Below are positions 12,660-24,722 of a stretch of 64,000 nt of DNA, one piece after another. Position 1 is the first letter of the stretch. Each line of letters starts with the position of its first letter. The position numbers were made by a program, and so were the translations under genes. A model generated the notes under the pieces. It was given only the letters and a program-made list of their open reading frames with translations, was not told the origin of the DNA and did no database searches. Origin of the DNA: Helopsaltes ochotensis (taxonomy: Eukaryota; Chordata; Aves; Passeriformes; Locustellidae); assembly GCA_013400155.1 (NCBI GenBank), contig VXBM01000043.1, forward strand, positions 918,395-982,394, given 5' to 3'.

Positions 12660-13485
12660 TGCAGAGAGTGGTATGGTTGCACCCAGAGGGTCATGATCAA
12701 CAGCTCAGAGTCCCAATGGACATCGGTGACAAGTGGTGTCCCTCAGGAGCCAGTACTGGGACCAGGGCTAGTTAATATCTTCACTAATGACATAGACAGT
12801 GGGATCGAGTGTACCCTCCAGGAGTTCACACACGACACCAAGCTGAGGGGTGCTTATGACACACCTGAGGGACAGGATGACATCTGGAAGGACCTGGACA
12901 AGCTTGAGAGATAGGTCGATGGGAATCTCACATGGTTTGACAAGAGCAAGTGTGAGGCGGTGCCCCAGGCCCTGGTGACAGCACAGGGCGGGGGATGGAC
13001 AGAGAGAACAGCCCTGCTGAGAAGGACTCAAGGATGCTGGTGGGTGACAGGCTGGACCCAGCCATGTGCACTGGCAGCCCAGAAGCCACCCAGGGCTGCA
13101 GGGTCCTGGGCTACACCCAGAGCACTGAGGGCAGCAGGTGAGGTGGGGTTTCTGCCCCTCTGCTCTGGTGAGGCCCCACCTGGAGCACCACAGGCAGCTC
13201 TGGGGTCCCCAGCACAGGAAGGACATCAAGCTGTTAGAGTCCAGAAGAGGCCATCTGGATGGTTAGAGGGCCAGAGCACCTCTCCTAAAAGGAAAGGCTG
13301 AGAGGATTGGGATTGTTCAGTCTGGAAAGGAGGTGGATTTGGGGTGAAAAATTCCAGCCTTCCAATACCTGAAGGAGACCTACAGGAAAGATGGAGAGGG
13401 ACTTTCTGCAAGAGCATGTAGTGAGAGGACCAGGAGAAATGGTTTTAAACTGAAAGAGAATAGGTTTAAATTAGAGATTTGGAAG
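12660..13485 (+). mobile_element. CR1 LINE fragment, truncated at both ends, dead reverse transcriptase
   Basis: This matches the reverse-transcriptase end of ORF2 of CR1, the main avian non-LTR retrotransposon. A short frame at 12693-12914 keeps the RT signature. It has SGVPQ at residues 14-18, then a PVLGP-like block, NIFTNDIDSGIECTL (residues 28-42) and a DTKL block. The catalytic FADD motif reads FTHD (residues 45-48, about 12825-12836), so the first catalytic aspartate is lost. The frame stops at 12914 and later CR1 codons lie in other frames, so indels have accumulated. The 12.96-13.48 kb part still follows the CR1 ORF2 tail, including the stretch near 13441-13480 rich in TTTAAACTGAAAGAG. 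Similarity ends near 13485, before the 3' UTR and terminal 8-base repeats. A full CR1 is about 4.5 kb. High GC and CpG here reflect the element, not a gene. The 113- and 153-residue frames inside it are shadows. Confidence 0.9.
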
Positions 13486-15113
13486 AGTCACCTGTGATTT
13501 CAGGAACACTGTCTCTGCCTGACTGGATTTGTTGGTTGCTATTTAAGCAAAAATGAGGCCTTTCTAGGTATTCTGAACTGGTGGGTTTTTATTGAGATAT
13601 ATAAGAGACATGAGACAACAGAGAACGAAGAATATGAAGTTTGCCACTGGTGGTCAGTGGAGACTGCCCTGGGTATGGCTGAGGTGCTTTTGCCCTGAGA
13701 GGCACTGGTCATATGCAGCTCTCTCTCAGGTCAGCTGCCATCCCAAACTGTCTGTCTCTTTCTCCAGATCTCCAGCTCTCAGCAAGTACTATTTGGGTAT
13801 ATAAATGATGAATTTATTTCCTTTGGAGACCCTGGGGGGGAAAAAAAACCAAAAAGGTGGTTAAGAAGGTTTTGATTTCCCACTAAAACTGTGTTGGGAT
13901 GGGTTTTCTATTTTATTAAGCACATATACTGCCTCCATCCTTGGATATGGTAATACTATTTTTGTCTCAGTGTTGCCTTTAGGAAGATTGATGTTGTTTA
14001 CAGAGCTTTCTATGGTTTTGTCTTGTATCAAAGTCTTGATCTTCATCAGTAAAATTTATGTGATGTATTATCTTGTCCATTTTTTTAGGTCAGACAGGAA
14101 TGAACCAAGCAGATTTTGATGTCGCCTTTCTTTCCCCCATTACAGACTACTGAAAGTAAGTACATTTTTACAGCAAGTATTAACAACAATCTGTGTAAGT
14201 GATCTTACTGAAATTTGCTCTTTCTCATTTATAGGTAGAACTGCCTTTCTAGAATAGTCTTCCCACATCTCAAGCAACACTATAGCCTATAAAGGAATGA
14301 ACCTGCATTGCTTACAAAGCGGAAAATGTTTGTGATTGCTCATTGTAGTTCTCCCAAATACTTTGTGAAATTAATTCTGTGTCGGGATTTTGTATCAGTG
14401 TCTCATTGCATATTGACAAATGATGGAGGAAACTTGCTATCACAAATGAGGCCCAAAGCAACCTGAAGGGATGAACTAAACCACCTTATTTCCCCCCAAA
14501 ACAGGATGAACTCTGCTTATTGTATTCCAGCCTTTATTATGTAGCTGCAATTTTTAAAGTATTTTGAAAGCCACTTAAATGAGAGTAGACAAAAAAAAAT
14601 CTGACGATTCACACTTATCAAATGAAATAAAAGTAATATCTGGGAGAAGCAGGCTTACTAATTAACAGAACTTAGAAGAAAGGACTAAAAATATACTGTA
14701 ATGTGGCAATTTTGAAACTCTGTCTGAAAATAAAATCCTCTTGCAGAGCAAGAGATCCCTATGGCAGCAAAATTTTGATTCAGGTGCATTCACAATCATA
14801 AGCATCAGTACCTACGCTGCACTGTTAAAGAGTCTTTCCCAGCTAGATGGACACGTTGAAGCAAGTTCAACAAACAAAACATAATTAATTTTGTTAGTGA
14901 TAGAGATTTTAACACTTGTTTGAAATAATAGATAATCTGGCAAAAGATAGTTAAAGTATTACTGCACAGTATTTCATTTAACTAAAACCAAAAGCTGTTT
15001 ATAAACTCCGAGAACCATGTTTGAAGTACAATGAAAAAGCATTGTATTAATGAATTTTACAGCAACTATAAAAATTGGGGTTTTTTACTAATACCATACC
15101 ATTTTCTGTTCTC

Positions 15114-15116
<3 letters not shown>
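13486..15116. other. Noncoding sequence between CR1 and the A tract
   Basis: No gene, RNA or transposon recognised. It contains a G7A8 run near 13833-13848 and ordinary AT-rich sequence. I found no CR1 3' UTR here, so the CR1 copy upstream is not simply interrupted within this interval. Confidence 0.55.
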
Positions 15117-15161
<45 letters not shown>

Positions 15162-15162
15162 N

Positions 15163-15239
<77 letters not shown>

Positions 15240-15282
15240 AGAGAGAGAGAGAGAAAAAAATCCCAGGGAAAATCCCAGGGAA
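15117..15282. repeat. 120-base A tract with GA tail and 12-base tandem duplication
   Basis: A run of A extends from 15117 to 15236, broken only by a single N at 15162. Nine GA dinucleotides follow (15237-15254), then a short A run, then two exact adjacent copies of AATCCCAGGGAA (15259-15270 and 15271-15282). The N is probably an unresolved base or collapsed join, so the true length is uncertain. No AATAAA signal lies just upstream and no retrogene body is recognisable, so an origin as a poly-A tail is not supported. CR1 elements do not end in poly-A. Confidence 0.9.
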
Positions 15283-18200
15283 AATGACCAGATAATTCAA
15301 TTGTCATCACTGATACAGCACTGATACAGTTCACACACAGGATGGTGGTGAGAAAGAACTGTGTATAACTGAGAAGGCCTTAACTGAGATGACCAGAAAA
15401 CTCCTATGGAGGCAAGTCTATGAACATATAGATAGAATCCAGGGAAATACTTTGTCTTTCATGCCCCTCAATGTGTTTTTTACATCTACTCCTACTCCTT
15501 CTTTCTTGTTGATTTGTGACAGCAAGGGGATCTTACTGCCCTTCACCCCCTATCTCATGTCATGTCACAGATCTCCCTGCTTAGAAACAAACCTCTTGTT
15601 GGAGCACCATCCAGCACATTTTCCTGTACAGCCTGCATCCAGCATTTTAGCTGCCAGTGCAGTGCCAGGGTCAAATGTGAAGGAGTCCAGAGATGGTGCC
15701 TAGGAGGGTGCAGTTGTTTCCTGCTTCAGAAAGGAGATGGGATGTTAAAACTCTGAGCCCAGTCTGGGCTCAGGCTGCCCTTAGGGTTCAGCAGGGATGC
15801 CAGAGCTGTCCCACCAGAGTGGACCCCATTAGAAGGGCTCCTTGCTCCATGTATGGCCTGCTGAGCTTGGAGGAGTTCCACATTTGCTTATATCAAGACT
15901 TTAAGGTGTGTCACCAGTACAATTTCTACTGGTGATAACTACTACAGTTGCAAGTACTCAGCAAACTACCTCTGTGCTTTTGGCTGCCCCAACAACTTCA
16001 GCTGCTTGGCCCACATGTGGAATACAAGAGAGAGTGGCCTCTGTGCTGCCATACAATCTCTGGCAGTGCAGAGATTTGCAAATGTGCATTGGCCTTCAGC
16101 AGCAATCAAAAGGAGATGGGGACTGCCCAGGAGGCTGAGCGAAGGTGCAGCACAGGGTCTTGTTCTCAGGCACAGTGGAGAATCCCTTAGTGTCATACAT
16201 TTCTGAGTGAGCATAAATAGATTTAGGAAAGTCAAAACGTGAAGGGACCTAAGCTGCACTCAACACACCTCCTTTCCAAATTCAGTATTGCAGCTGGAGG
16301 CTGAGGCTCTGTTAGGCAGTGGGCAGGAAGGGTCTCACACTTGCCCTGTCTAGGTGCAGGCATAGGGTGGGAACAGACCTTGTGCAACCCCACCCCAGAT
16401 TAAGAGGTAACAGCTCATGTTTCATCTACATTTTTCTCCCACTGCTTTCTGCTTTGATTTTTATTTTCTTTCCTGCTGCTTGTGTAAATCTGGATGTCTG
16501 TGAAATAATATTCCAGCCAGTCTGGGGAGCTGTAAATGTTAGCTAATTAGTTCATAGGTTGTGCGCTAAGAATAACAAAGTTTATCAGTGTCAGGCAATA
16601 TGACTTTTACCATTTTGGGTATAGGGAATTCATTTCTATCTGCTCTGCTAGTCATTTTTTGTGCCATATTCAACAGCTACAAAGGCACATATTTTCACTA
16701 GAATCATGATACTAGATTCTGATTAAAATGGAAACACATCAGGAATCATCAGATTTTGTTGCATAAATATTAAATAGGATTTGCTTAAAAATAACCAAAC
16801 CAGTCACATCTTAAGTGCTTAAAATGGGACACGTGATTTCAAAGTGCTGCATGTTGATTAAAAAAAGAAAGGAGAAAAAATTTTTACACTGAGAAGTGGA
16901 TTTTGTGCCCTCTCCAACATTAATTTTCAATTTTAAATACAAGGCAGATTAATATTTATTTATGAGTGGGGTCTGCCTGTATGATGCATCTTCTTTGTGC
17001 AGTTTAGAGAAAATTATTGTAGTTCAATATTTTTCATTCTGTCACACGTTCATTCTTTACATTTCTTGGGGTTTTTTTCTTTACCAGTACATAAGTGAAC
17101 ACGTCTGAGCTGCACTAAACAGGGGACATACAATTTCAAAAAGGGCAGAGACAGATAAAAAAGTGGAATTTCAACCTTTACAAATGAGAATGTTTGTCCA
17201 TTTAATAATAATAATCAAAAAGACACTCAACTCAAAAATATTTTCAGAAAATTGAAGTCACAACAATAACTTGCAGGAGGTATGGGGCAGTGAACAGCTA
17301 TTCTATGACCAGCAACAAAAGCTGCCACTTGATAGCTGCACACAGATGGGGCCACTGCAAAACTTAGGTTTCTTTGAGCTGCTTCTTTACAATTAAAACA
17401 TCATTGTTTAATGATAAAAAAACCTTCAACTCAAATAAAACAGAGAAAAGGGTAAAAGGGAACAAAGATTGAAAAAGAAAGGCTAGAGAAATGGGGGAAG
17501 CTCACTTCATTGTCACTAGAAAGATGTATGGAGAAATACAGACATCTCTGCTGTCCCACTTACCCATTTGCATTTCTTCCCTCTCTGCACAGCAAACATA
17601 CCTGAAGAATGGTTCCCTGACTCTGGTTTCTATTCTCTTCTCATTCTTTGGTTGGCCCTGGATGAGGCTAGACTGAACCTGTTTCCAGCAATTAAAATAG
17701 CATTTCCTTGAACTGAATTTGTTAGCTTAGAACATGAGATAGAATTGTGAGTGGAATAAATGAGTCACTTTTGTTTCTCCTGGTCTCTTCACTGTTGTTG
17801 TCTTTCTGTTCCCAGTGGCATGACAGACTCTCCCAGCCTCACTGACCTCACTGACAGACTGCAGTGGTTTTCCCACTGCTGGGGAGTTTTTCAAACTGTG
17901 GCACTCCAGACACAGTCCTACTTCAAGAAGCTGCAAAATGCTCACTCTCATCAAGCTCTAGAGGCAGAATCAACCCTGGAGGTCCAGTGACTTCTGGAGC
18001 TTTACTGTGTCGTGTGAATCACTGGAGTGGGTTTACTGGCAGCTTCTGCTGTTGTTTCTAGGGAGAGCTGTAAAAGGAATCAGAGCTTGGGTGAGAGTCA
18101 ACGCTTTCATGGCCTGAGCCTTGAGGCTAAACCTGCAGCAAAGTGCTGCAAATTCACCCCCAGAAAATGGGGCACCTCTGGTTTCACACTAGAGCACAAC

Positions 18201-20246
18201 CTTTGCACAAGTCCATAATCTGGTCACATCAGGGTGTCTGTGGGAGCAAGTTGATGGGTTTGTAAGTACAGTCATCTCTGTGGGAACTGCTAAAAAGTTT
18301 TGTCGTGTTTCCAGTTCTACTTCTTTGGACTTCCCACAAATATGTTTTTTAAGAAGATAGAAGAAAAGTCCTATCCAGAACTATTTCTTGCCCACAAAAC
18401 CAAAGGTGAGAATGTATTTTCCTGTCCCTTACGACTTCCCATCTCTCACTAGATTTTTCCATTACAGTCTTCTGGTAGATCTCCTTTCTTCCACTGTGGC
18501 CTTTGCAGCCACATCCCTTACAGTCTATCACCCACAAAGTGCCCTTCCTTCAATAAGTCTCAGCTTGGTCTTCTCCTTTGCTGCAATTCATCTGACCTCT
18601 ACTTATTAATGTAAAATTTAAAAAGCCATCACTTGCATTAGATACTGACAGAAAGGCTTGTAAATTCTATAAAAACAACACAAAGTTGGAAAAAATATGG
18701 AAACAAAGAAAATAATTTAAATGAGTTGCTTAAAAGGTTTGTGAAAGTGTGAAAGGATTTACTTTGGTTGTCCAATATTTGTCATTCATTTAATCAATTA
18801 ATTTACTTCTCACAGCCAAAACACCGCCATTAAAAAGGCTTACTCAGATGCTTTACCCTGTTCATATTGATTCATTTTCAGTGAAAATATCAATATCCTT
18901 GTATAGATCTAGACCTTAAAGTTACTTAATTATTGATTGAGAAACAGTTGCTCAGACTGAGGCGGCAGATTTCTGCTGTGTTCAATGATAATAAGAAACC
19001 AAGTTTTGCATGAACAGACATTGTGTAGAACCATCCTTGTTCACAGTATTACTTGTCAGAGGGGAATAGAAGTCTATCAAAATGACTTTTCTGTGACCTA
19101 GTGTGGTCAAGACTTCCCATTTCATTCATCAACTATTGAAAACTAAATTAGGGAACTGTGTACCTTTTCCAGCAATTGTTTCTTACTGTCACTCTGAAGA
19201 CAGAATGAACTTTCATGGTAAAAACCACAATAGTAAATAAAACATTCAAATCATGTTGCTTCTGAAGATAGTTTTGAAGCATGAGGACTGTAATATGTTG
19301 AGATATAATTAATTTAAACATTTGGTGGTTTTGGTGGCCTGTGATTTCTGCTGGAATAACTGATACTAAATCTTTATGATCAGACATTGGAAATTAACAA
19401 GTTTGGAATTTCATGCCAGATTCTATAGGTAATTTATTGGTCCGTAGGAAAATTTAATATTTTGAAATTATGTAGAGAGGAAAAAAAAAGGGCAAAAAAG
19501 GGTTTCTGTTGCCCATGATTGTAACTGAGGAGCATGAGGCTGGACCCTAAGATTTCCTTGGGGTAAGAGAGTTTTATTCCTGCAGTGAATGAAAATGCGA
19601 TTGTTCTGTAAAGATTCTAAACGAAGTCATAGCGTAATAACTTAGACATAACCTAAGTCACCCAGTCCTTTGTAGGACACTTTCTAAATCCTAGACTATT
19701 GCACTTTACAGCCATGGCTAAATGACGAGTTGCAGACACTGTGTGACAGCCAAAGCTGGCTTAAAGCTCCTCAGCAAGGATGGCAAACTTGAATGTTGTC
19801 ACCCCGAGAGTGAGGGTTTGGGGCAAGGTGGCAGCCCAGCCCTGCATCCCATAGGTGGTGGAGGGCAAAGGAGCAGAGCTGGCTTCTGTCCCCCGGAGAA
19901 TCTCCAACACAATACAGTGGAGTTTTTCCTTTGGTGGCAGCAGCAGCACAATCCTGGACATCCAAATACCTGCTGTAGGGTAATCCAGGTACTGGCAAGG
20001 ATCAGTGACCATGGGTTTGCAAGTGTGGTGCCACAGGTGACTGCCATTTCTGTCCCTGCCAGGAGGTGACTTTGTGGCCAAAGCCTTTGAAGTACAGAGA
20101 CAATCATCCTACATCAGCCATGCCTTTTGCCTGGGCCAAGAGCAGATATTTCAGAGGAGCTAAGAGATCCCAGCATGAACAATACGGAAGAGTCTGCCCA
20201 TTGTGATTGGAGTGGGAAATAATAATCTGTAATTTGCAGATATTAA
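15283..20246. other. Noncoding sequence with GC-richer patches
   Basis: No supported exon, RNA gene or named repeat. GC-richer patches at about 15590-16200 and 19730-20100 produce several overlapping frames of 60-115 codons on both strands. None shows a domain, signal peptide or consistent codon pattern. The segment near 16230-16260 faintly resembles the CR1 3' end in reverse but is too short and diverged to call. Confidence 0.5.
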
Positions 20247-20350
20247 GCCATAGCATGACTTGGGTTGAAATGGACCTTAAAAGTCAACTAGTGCCAAACC
20301 CCCTGCCCCACTAGATCAAGTTACTCAGGGCCCCATCAGTTGTCAGCTGT
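20247..20350 (-). mobile_element. CR1 LINE 3'-end fragment, reverse orientation
   Basis: Read on the + strand, this follows the reverse complement of the CR1 3' UTR. It has a diverged terminal-repeat remnant (CCATAGCATGACT), a GGGTTGAAATGGACCTTAAA block (from about 20261), a CTAGTGCCAAACCCCCTGCC block, then CACTAGATCAAGTTACTCAG and GGCCCCATC. The usual stretch between the CCCCCTGCC and CACTAGA blocks appears deleted. About 100 bases remain, so the insertion is old and 5'-truncated, the normal state of CR1 in birds. It carries no coding sequence. Its orientation is opposite to the CR1 at 12.7-13.5 kb, so it is a separate insertion and not that copy's missing 3' end. Confidence 0.85.
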
Positions 20351-22057
20351 GGAATGATTTCAATCTCAAAAAAACCCACAAGTTCTGGTTTTATTTATTT
20401 GTAAAAAAAAAATTAAGCAGTCTGTGAAAGACCACCGTTGATTGACTCAAAATGCACAGACATGCTTATTGGTAATAGTGCTACACTTTCAAAATGCTGT
20501 ATCTGACATAAACCAGACTTTCCTGTCTGTCTGTGAAGGTATTGTTTTCAGGCGTTCTCAAGGTGAGACGGACCAGTTTGAAAATGCTGGAAGCTCTGCA
20601 AGACTTCACTGTATCCAGGATGAACAGCAATGGGACATTGGTCTGGAAGAACTCAGGGAGTTGAACCAGAGATCAATTTTACTGATGCTGACAAGGCCAA
20701 GGTCAGTGTCCTGACCCCATGAGTCACTGGAGAACCCAGTCACTGGTAACTAAAGGCCATATCAGCCTCATGTGTTTTAGGTCCTCAATTCTGCAAAAAA
20801 TAAACTGGATAATAAATGGAAGGCCCTTGATCTCACATGTAAACAAGAGCAGTGTGCAACTGGGTCAAATGAAGTTGTGAGCTGAGGATGTTCCCAGCAG
20901 GAAAAAACACCACCATTAGCATGGCTTTCCCCTGGATGTTCTGCAGTTTTAGAGGTTTGACAATGTTGCATTCAGAAGCATGACAACATGAATTTAGGCC
21001 AAAAAAAAAAGTAGTTGAATAACATTTCAAATAATTTGTTTGCCCTGCAGCACATATAACTACTACAGATAATAGCATATCAAAAATAGAAAAATATGAG
21101 AATAGATAGATTTATTCTGCTTTTGCATATTTCACAACTCTTTATGAAAAACAGAACATTCAAAATGGGAAACTGCAAAGTTCTGAGGCATCAGGTCCAC
21201 ACAACCTGCTCTTGCATGAAATTTCACTGTTGTGAAGTGTTTGGACACTCATTAAAAAAAAATCCCACTATGATAAAGGTATCTGTTTAAAACCAGCATG
21301 TGATCAGAGTCAGGCCAGGTTACTCTATTCTGAAAATCAGCCAAGAAGATGGTAGATCATCACTTTTCACAGGTAAGGAAACATAATTTTAAAACATAAA
21401 GAAGGATTGCTTAAGACATACCCAGTATATAAATATATACGTATATATCAGCCTATTTACAGTATATTTTCATAGCAAATCCTCCATTTCAAATGCCAGA
21501 ATGAGAAACAGAGATTTAATTTGTGCTTTAATTTGTTTTGGGTTTGTAATGTCAATTTTCTATTGATTTTAATTACATGCCATTGAATCGTGTGCTGCAA
21601 ATCGCTCGCTCTGGCTGCGTGAAGGACGCAAAGCATTCTTTTAGGAGGATCGTACTCCACCATGACTATTCTCCATATCCACTTTTGCCTGCACATGCCT
21701 CTTCTCCCCACGGAGTTCTTACACTGTGTGATGTGGTATCTGGTCACCCTTTGTTAAGCAAACCATTACAAATATGACCTGTACATTGGCATCTACATGG
21801 GTTTGAGGCAAATGGAAATATCATTGACAGGGCACACATAGGAGTTTCTTTTTAATCATGCCAGGGAATAACACTCATTTTAATGAAGAACGTGCACTTT
21901 ATCTTACCCTATACCATGCATCAAAGAGGAGGCTTCCATGAGCATGTCAAGCACAGGAAGTAATTGGGTTTAGAGCAGTGTGTAGAAACTGCCTCAGCAA
22001 AATTTCCTTAGTCTTGATGACTTCTTGCTATTGCTGGTGTCTCTGGAGAGTATATAA

Positions 22058-22075
22058 TTTTTTTTTTTTTTTTTT
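22058..22075. repeat. T homopolymer, 18 bases
   Basis: Eighteen consecutive T following TATATAA. No retrocopy body was recognised on either side. Confidence 0.9.
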
Positions 22076-24707
22076 CAAAGATGAGAAAAAGTTGTTGGAG
22101 ATTTTAAAAGAGGGAACTAACTGTTAATGCCTGCATTCAATGAATTCTCAGTTATTCAGAGCTGGGAGGTAGTGCCAAAGCACAAAGACTACTTCCTGCA
22201 CAGGCCCATTTTTTCCATAACACTGTAGAAGAAGCAGACCAGAGATTGAAAATGGAAAATTTAAACTGAGTCACATTTTTCAACGCTGGTCAACTTGACA
22301 GAGATGGCCTGTTTCTGAAAGGAAACTAATTTCTTCATCATTAGCTGAAAAATCACCACAGTGTCTCCTCCTTGTGTACCAACCGTGTACTCTGGTAACT
22401 TCCTGGGTTACCTGAAAAATAATTTAAGGATAGCCTATGCAGAGAACAATCAGTTCAATTTACTTATTTTTACTTAGTCTTTATTTTGAAAATTCATAGA
22501 AGTTAATAAATTTACATATGGTTCTTTTCCTTTCACTGGAAGTATGTTGATGATCCTGTGTCTTTGTTGGCTCTGCTCAACAAATGAAGCAGCAGTGTCC
22601 ATATCCAGACATTCTTTCAGCAGTGATCCACAAGGGAGAAAGCCCTGCACAAACCACTACATTCTCCCAAAATCCTTCAGCAAGTTGAATATTAAAAAAA
22701 AAATCACAGGTGTCTAAGTGGAGAGTTCACATATAATGAGATGGCTATGTTCCATGTACTTGGAAGGCAGTGGCTTTTTGGAAGCAAGATATTCTTAGGA
22801 CCTGAGTAACAGATAACCTAGGTATTGAAAATGTGAGTCTATTGAGCTTCTAACTTTTCTGTGACTCCAAATGCTCAGTCGTGTCTACAGGTACCTTGCT
22901 TTGCACCTGATAGCATTCTGTGTATAAATCTTGAGCAAAGTAATGCATCTTCACATAAGCCTTTAAATGGTTACGATTCATTGCCACGATGAATGTGTCT
23001 CAGCTAACATGATGGGGTTTTGCCTCAGATATCTGACATTGTTTTGGATGTTTTAAAGCTCACTGTTAAATCTTAAAAGCCAAAAAAAATGAACTGAGTG
23101 AAACTGCACAGCTCTCTGACTTCAGGAGGGAGAGCCTGATTTACACCAGCTGAGAATCTGATTGTCGCTTTTGAGCTATCATAATTGCTTAAGTGAAACA
23201 GACAAAGTAATTGGTGCAAACTAATACAACTGATGGAAAAAGATTCAGTGTTTGTCAATACCAACTATGCTATGGAGAACCTGATCAATGAATTAGTCTA
23301 TCAATTAATTAGCCTAGGCAGAAAATGACTCCCTGTACTGTTAGTCCATGAAAAGATCAATGAAGTCAAATGTCTAGTTTAGTGTTTCTCACGTAATGAT
23401 TATATTATGAGAAGAAGAATAAAAACAGTATTTATATACTGTTTCAATTACAGCTTTCAAGTGTTCAATTAATAAAAGCACACCCAGATAGTCCTGTTAG
23501 AAAGATTAAAACCACAAATGTCAGGATTTTAATGCTGTAAAGTTGTTTGTCCTCCTGTCTGTTTATGCTGCATTTTCAAAGGACTGATGTTCTTATAAAG
23601 AAAGGATTGAGTGGTATAAGAATTCACGTTTGCTGAGCAACCATTTTTGCAGTGGGAAACTGTGGCAAGAATGTCTGGCTTTTAAGGCAAATCGTTCTTT
23701 TTGGCAGGGGCTAGACTGAGCCACCTCTCTGGGATGACTTTGGCAGTTCACAGCTGTTGTTGTGTCATCATCAGAAACACACTAGGCAGAAAACTGAGAA
23801 CTCAACCTTTTTCTGTTTTAATTGGCTGCAGTCTTATTATGTCTGCTAAGTGTGGCCTGGTCACTCACACTTTGAATTTTGCATATTTATAATTGACTTT
23901 ACAGCAAAAATAGGCAAATACATCCTCTGTTACAATCTGGTAAAGTCCCTAATTATGAAGCCTTTAAAGTCTGGCTGTTTGCCCTGTACTATGAGAGAGA
24001 AGCAGCCATTCTTGCTATCCTGCACACACATTTGGTGGCTATGAATTTTAAAAGTATGCTTTAGACTACAGAAAAAAAGGAGTTTTAGATATCTTTGTAT
24101 AAAATGCAAGAAGGCATAATAATGAGGAAACTGAAGTAACTGGCTATTAGTCAGACTTGGAGGCTGATGAAAGCAGATTTTGTGAAGGGGGACAAAAAAC
24201 ATCCAGATTACCTGAAAATAAGATTTTACTGAAAGGAAAAATATGTTGCAGTAATCCTGTGATAATCTGCTGCGATGAATAATAAACATATAGCAAATAT
24301 CAAAATAAGGCTATCTACAGTCAGTGAATAATTACTGCTTTGAGATGATCTAGGCTTTGGTGAACATGTAGATTACTTTTAATGTTGGAAATAACCTTTT
24401 ACCTTTTTCAGTCTGTTTCCAGTCTGCAATGTTATCTTTAAAAGCTTAGTCTTTTGCAGAACAATGATGTGTTACTTCATGTTTCATATTCCAGTATCAA
24501 TTTTTCTATTAAAAATAGATTCAGTTTTAAGTAACTAGTGATGATATGTTCAATATGAATTAGCTGGATGAAAAATTAATGATGGCAGTACTCCTGTTTT
24601 GCAGGGATTAGCTGAACTAGCCAGAGTAAAATTTAAATGTGTCTTCTTTTTTCAGTTTCAGCATATTCTGCCTAAAACTTGCACTTTGTACAGGCTTTAA
24701 GGTACTT

Positions 24708-24722
24708 AAAAAAAAAAAAAAA
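24708..24722. repeat. A homopolymer, 15 bases
   Basis: Fifteen consecutive A. There is no sign that it is the tail of a retrocopied gene. Confidence 0.9.

Noticed and set aside
12768..13301. Long overlapping frames of 153 codons (-) and 113 codons (+)
   Set aside because: They lie inside the GC-rich CR1 fragment and are shadows of the degraded retrotransposon. They are Cys/Ser/Pro-rich with no domain.
15031..15334. Lys-rich and Phe-rich frames of about 95 codons
   Set aside because: They are translations of the A tract on the two strands and not genes.
16225..16275. Faint likeness to the CR1 3' end (AAGGGACCTAAGC)
   Set aside because: Too short and too diverged; the following blocks expected of CR1 are not present.
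20630..20730. tRNA-like string around GGGAGTTGAACCAGAGATC
   Set aside because: No A box, no cloverleaf pairing and no acceptor stem could be found by eye on either strand.
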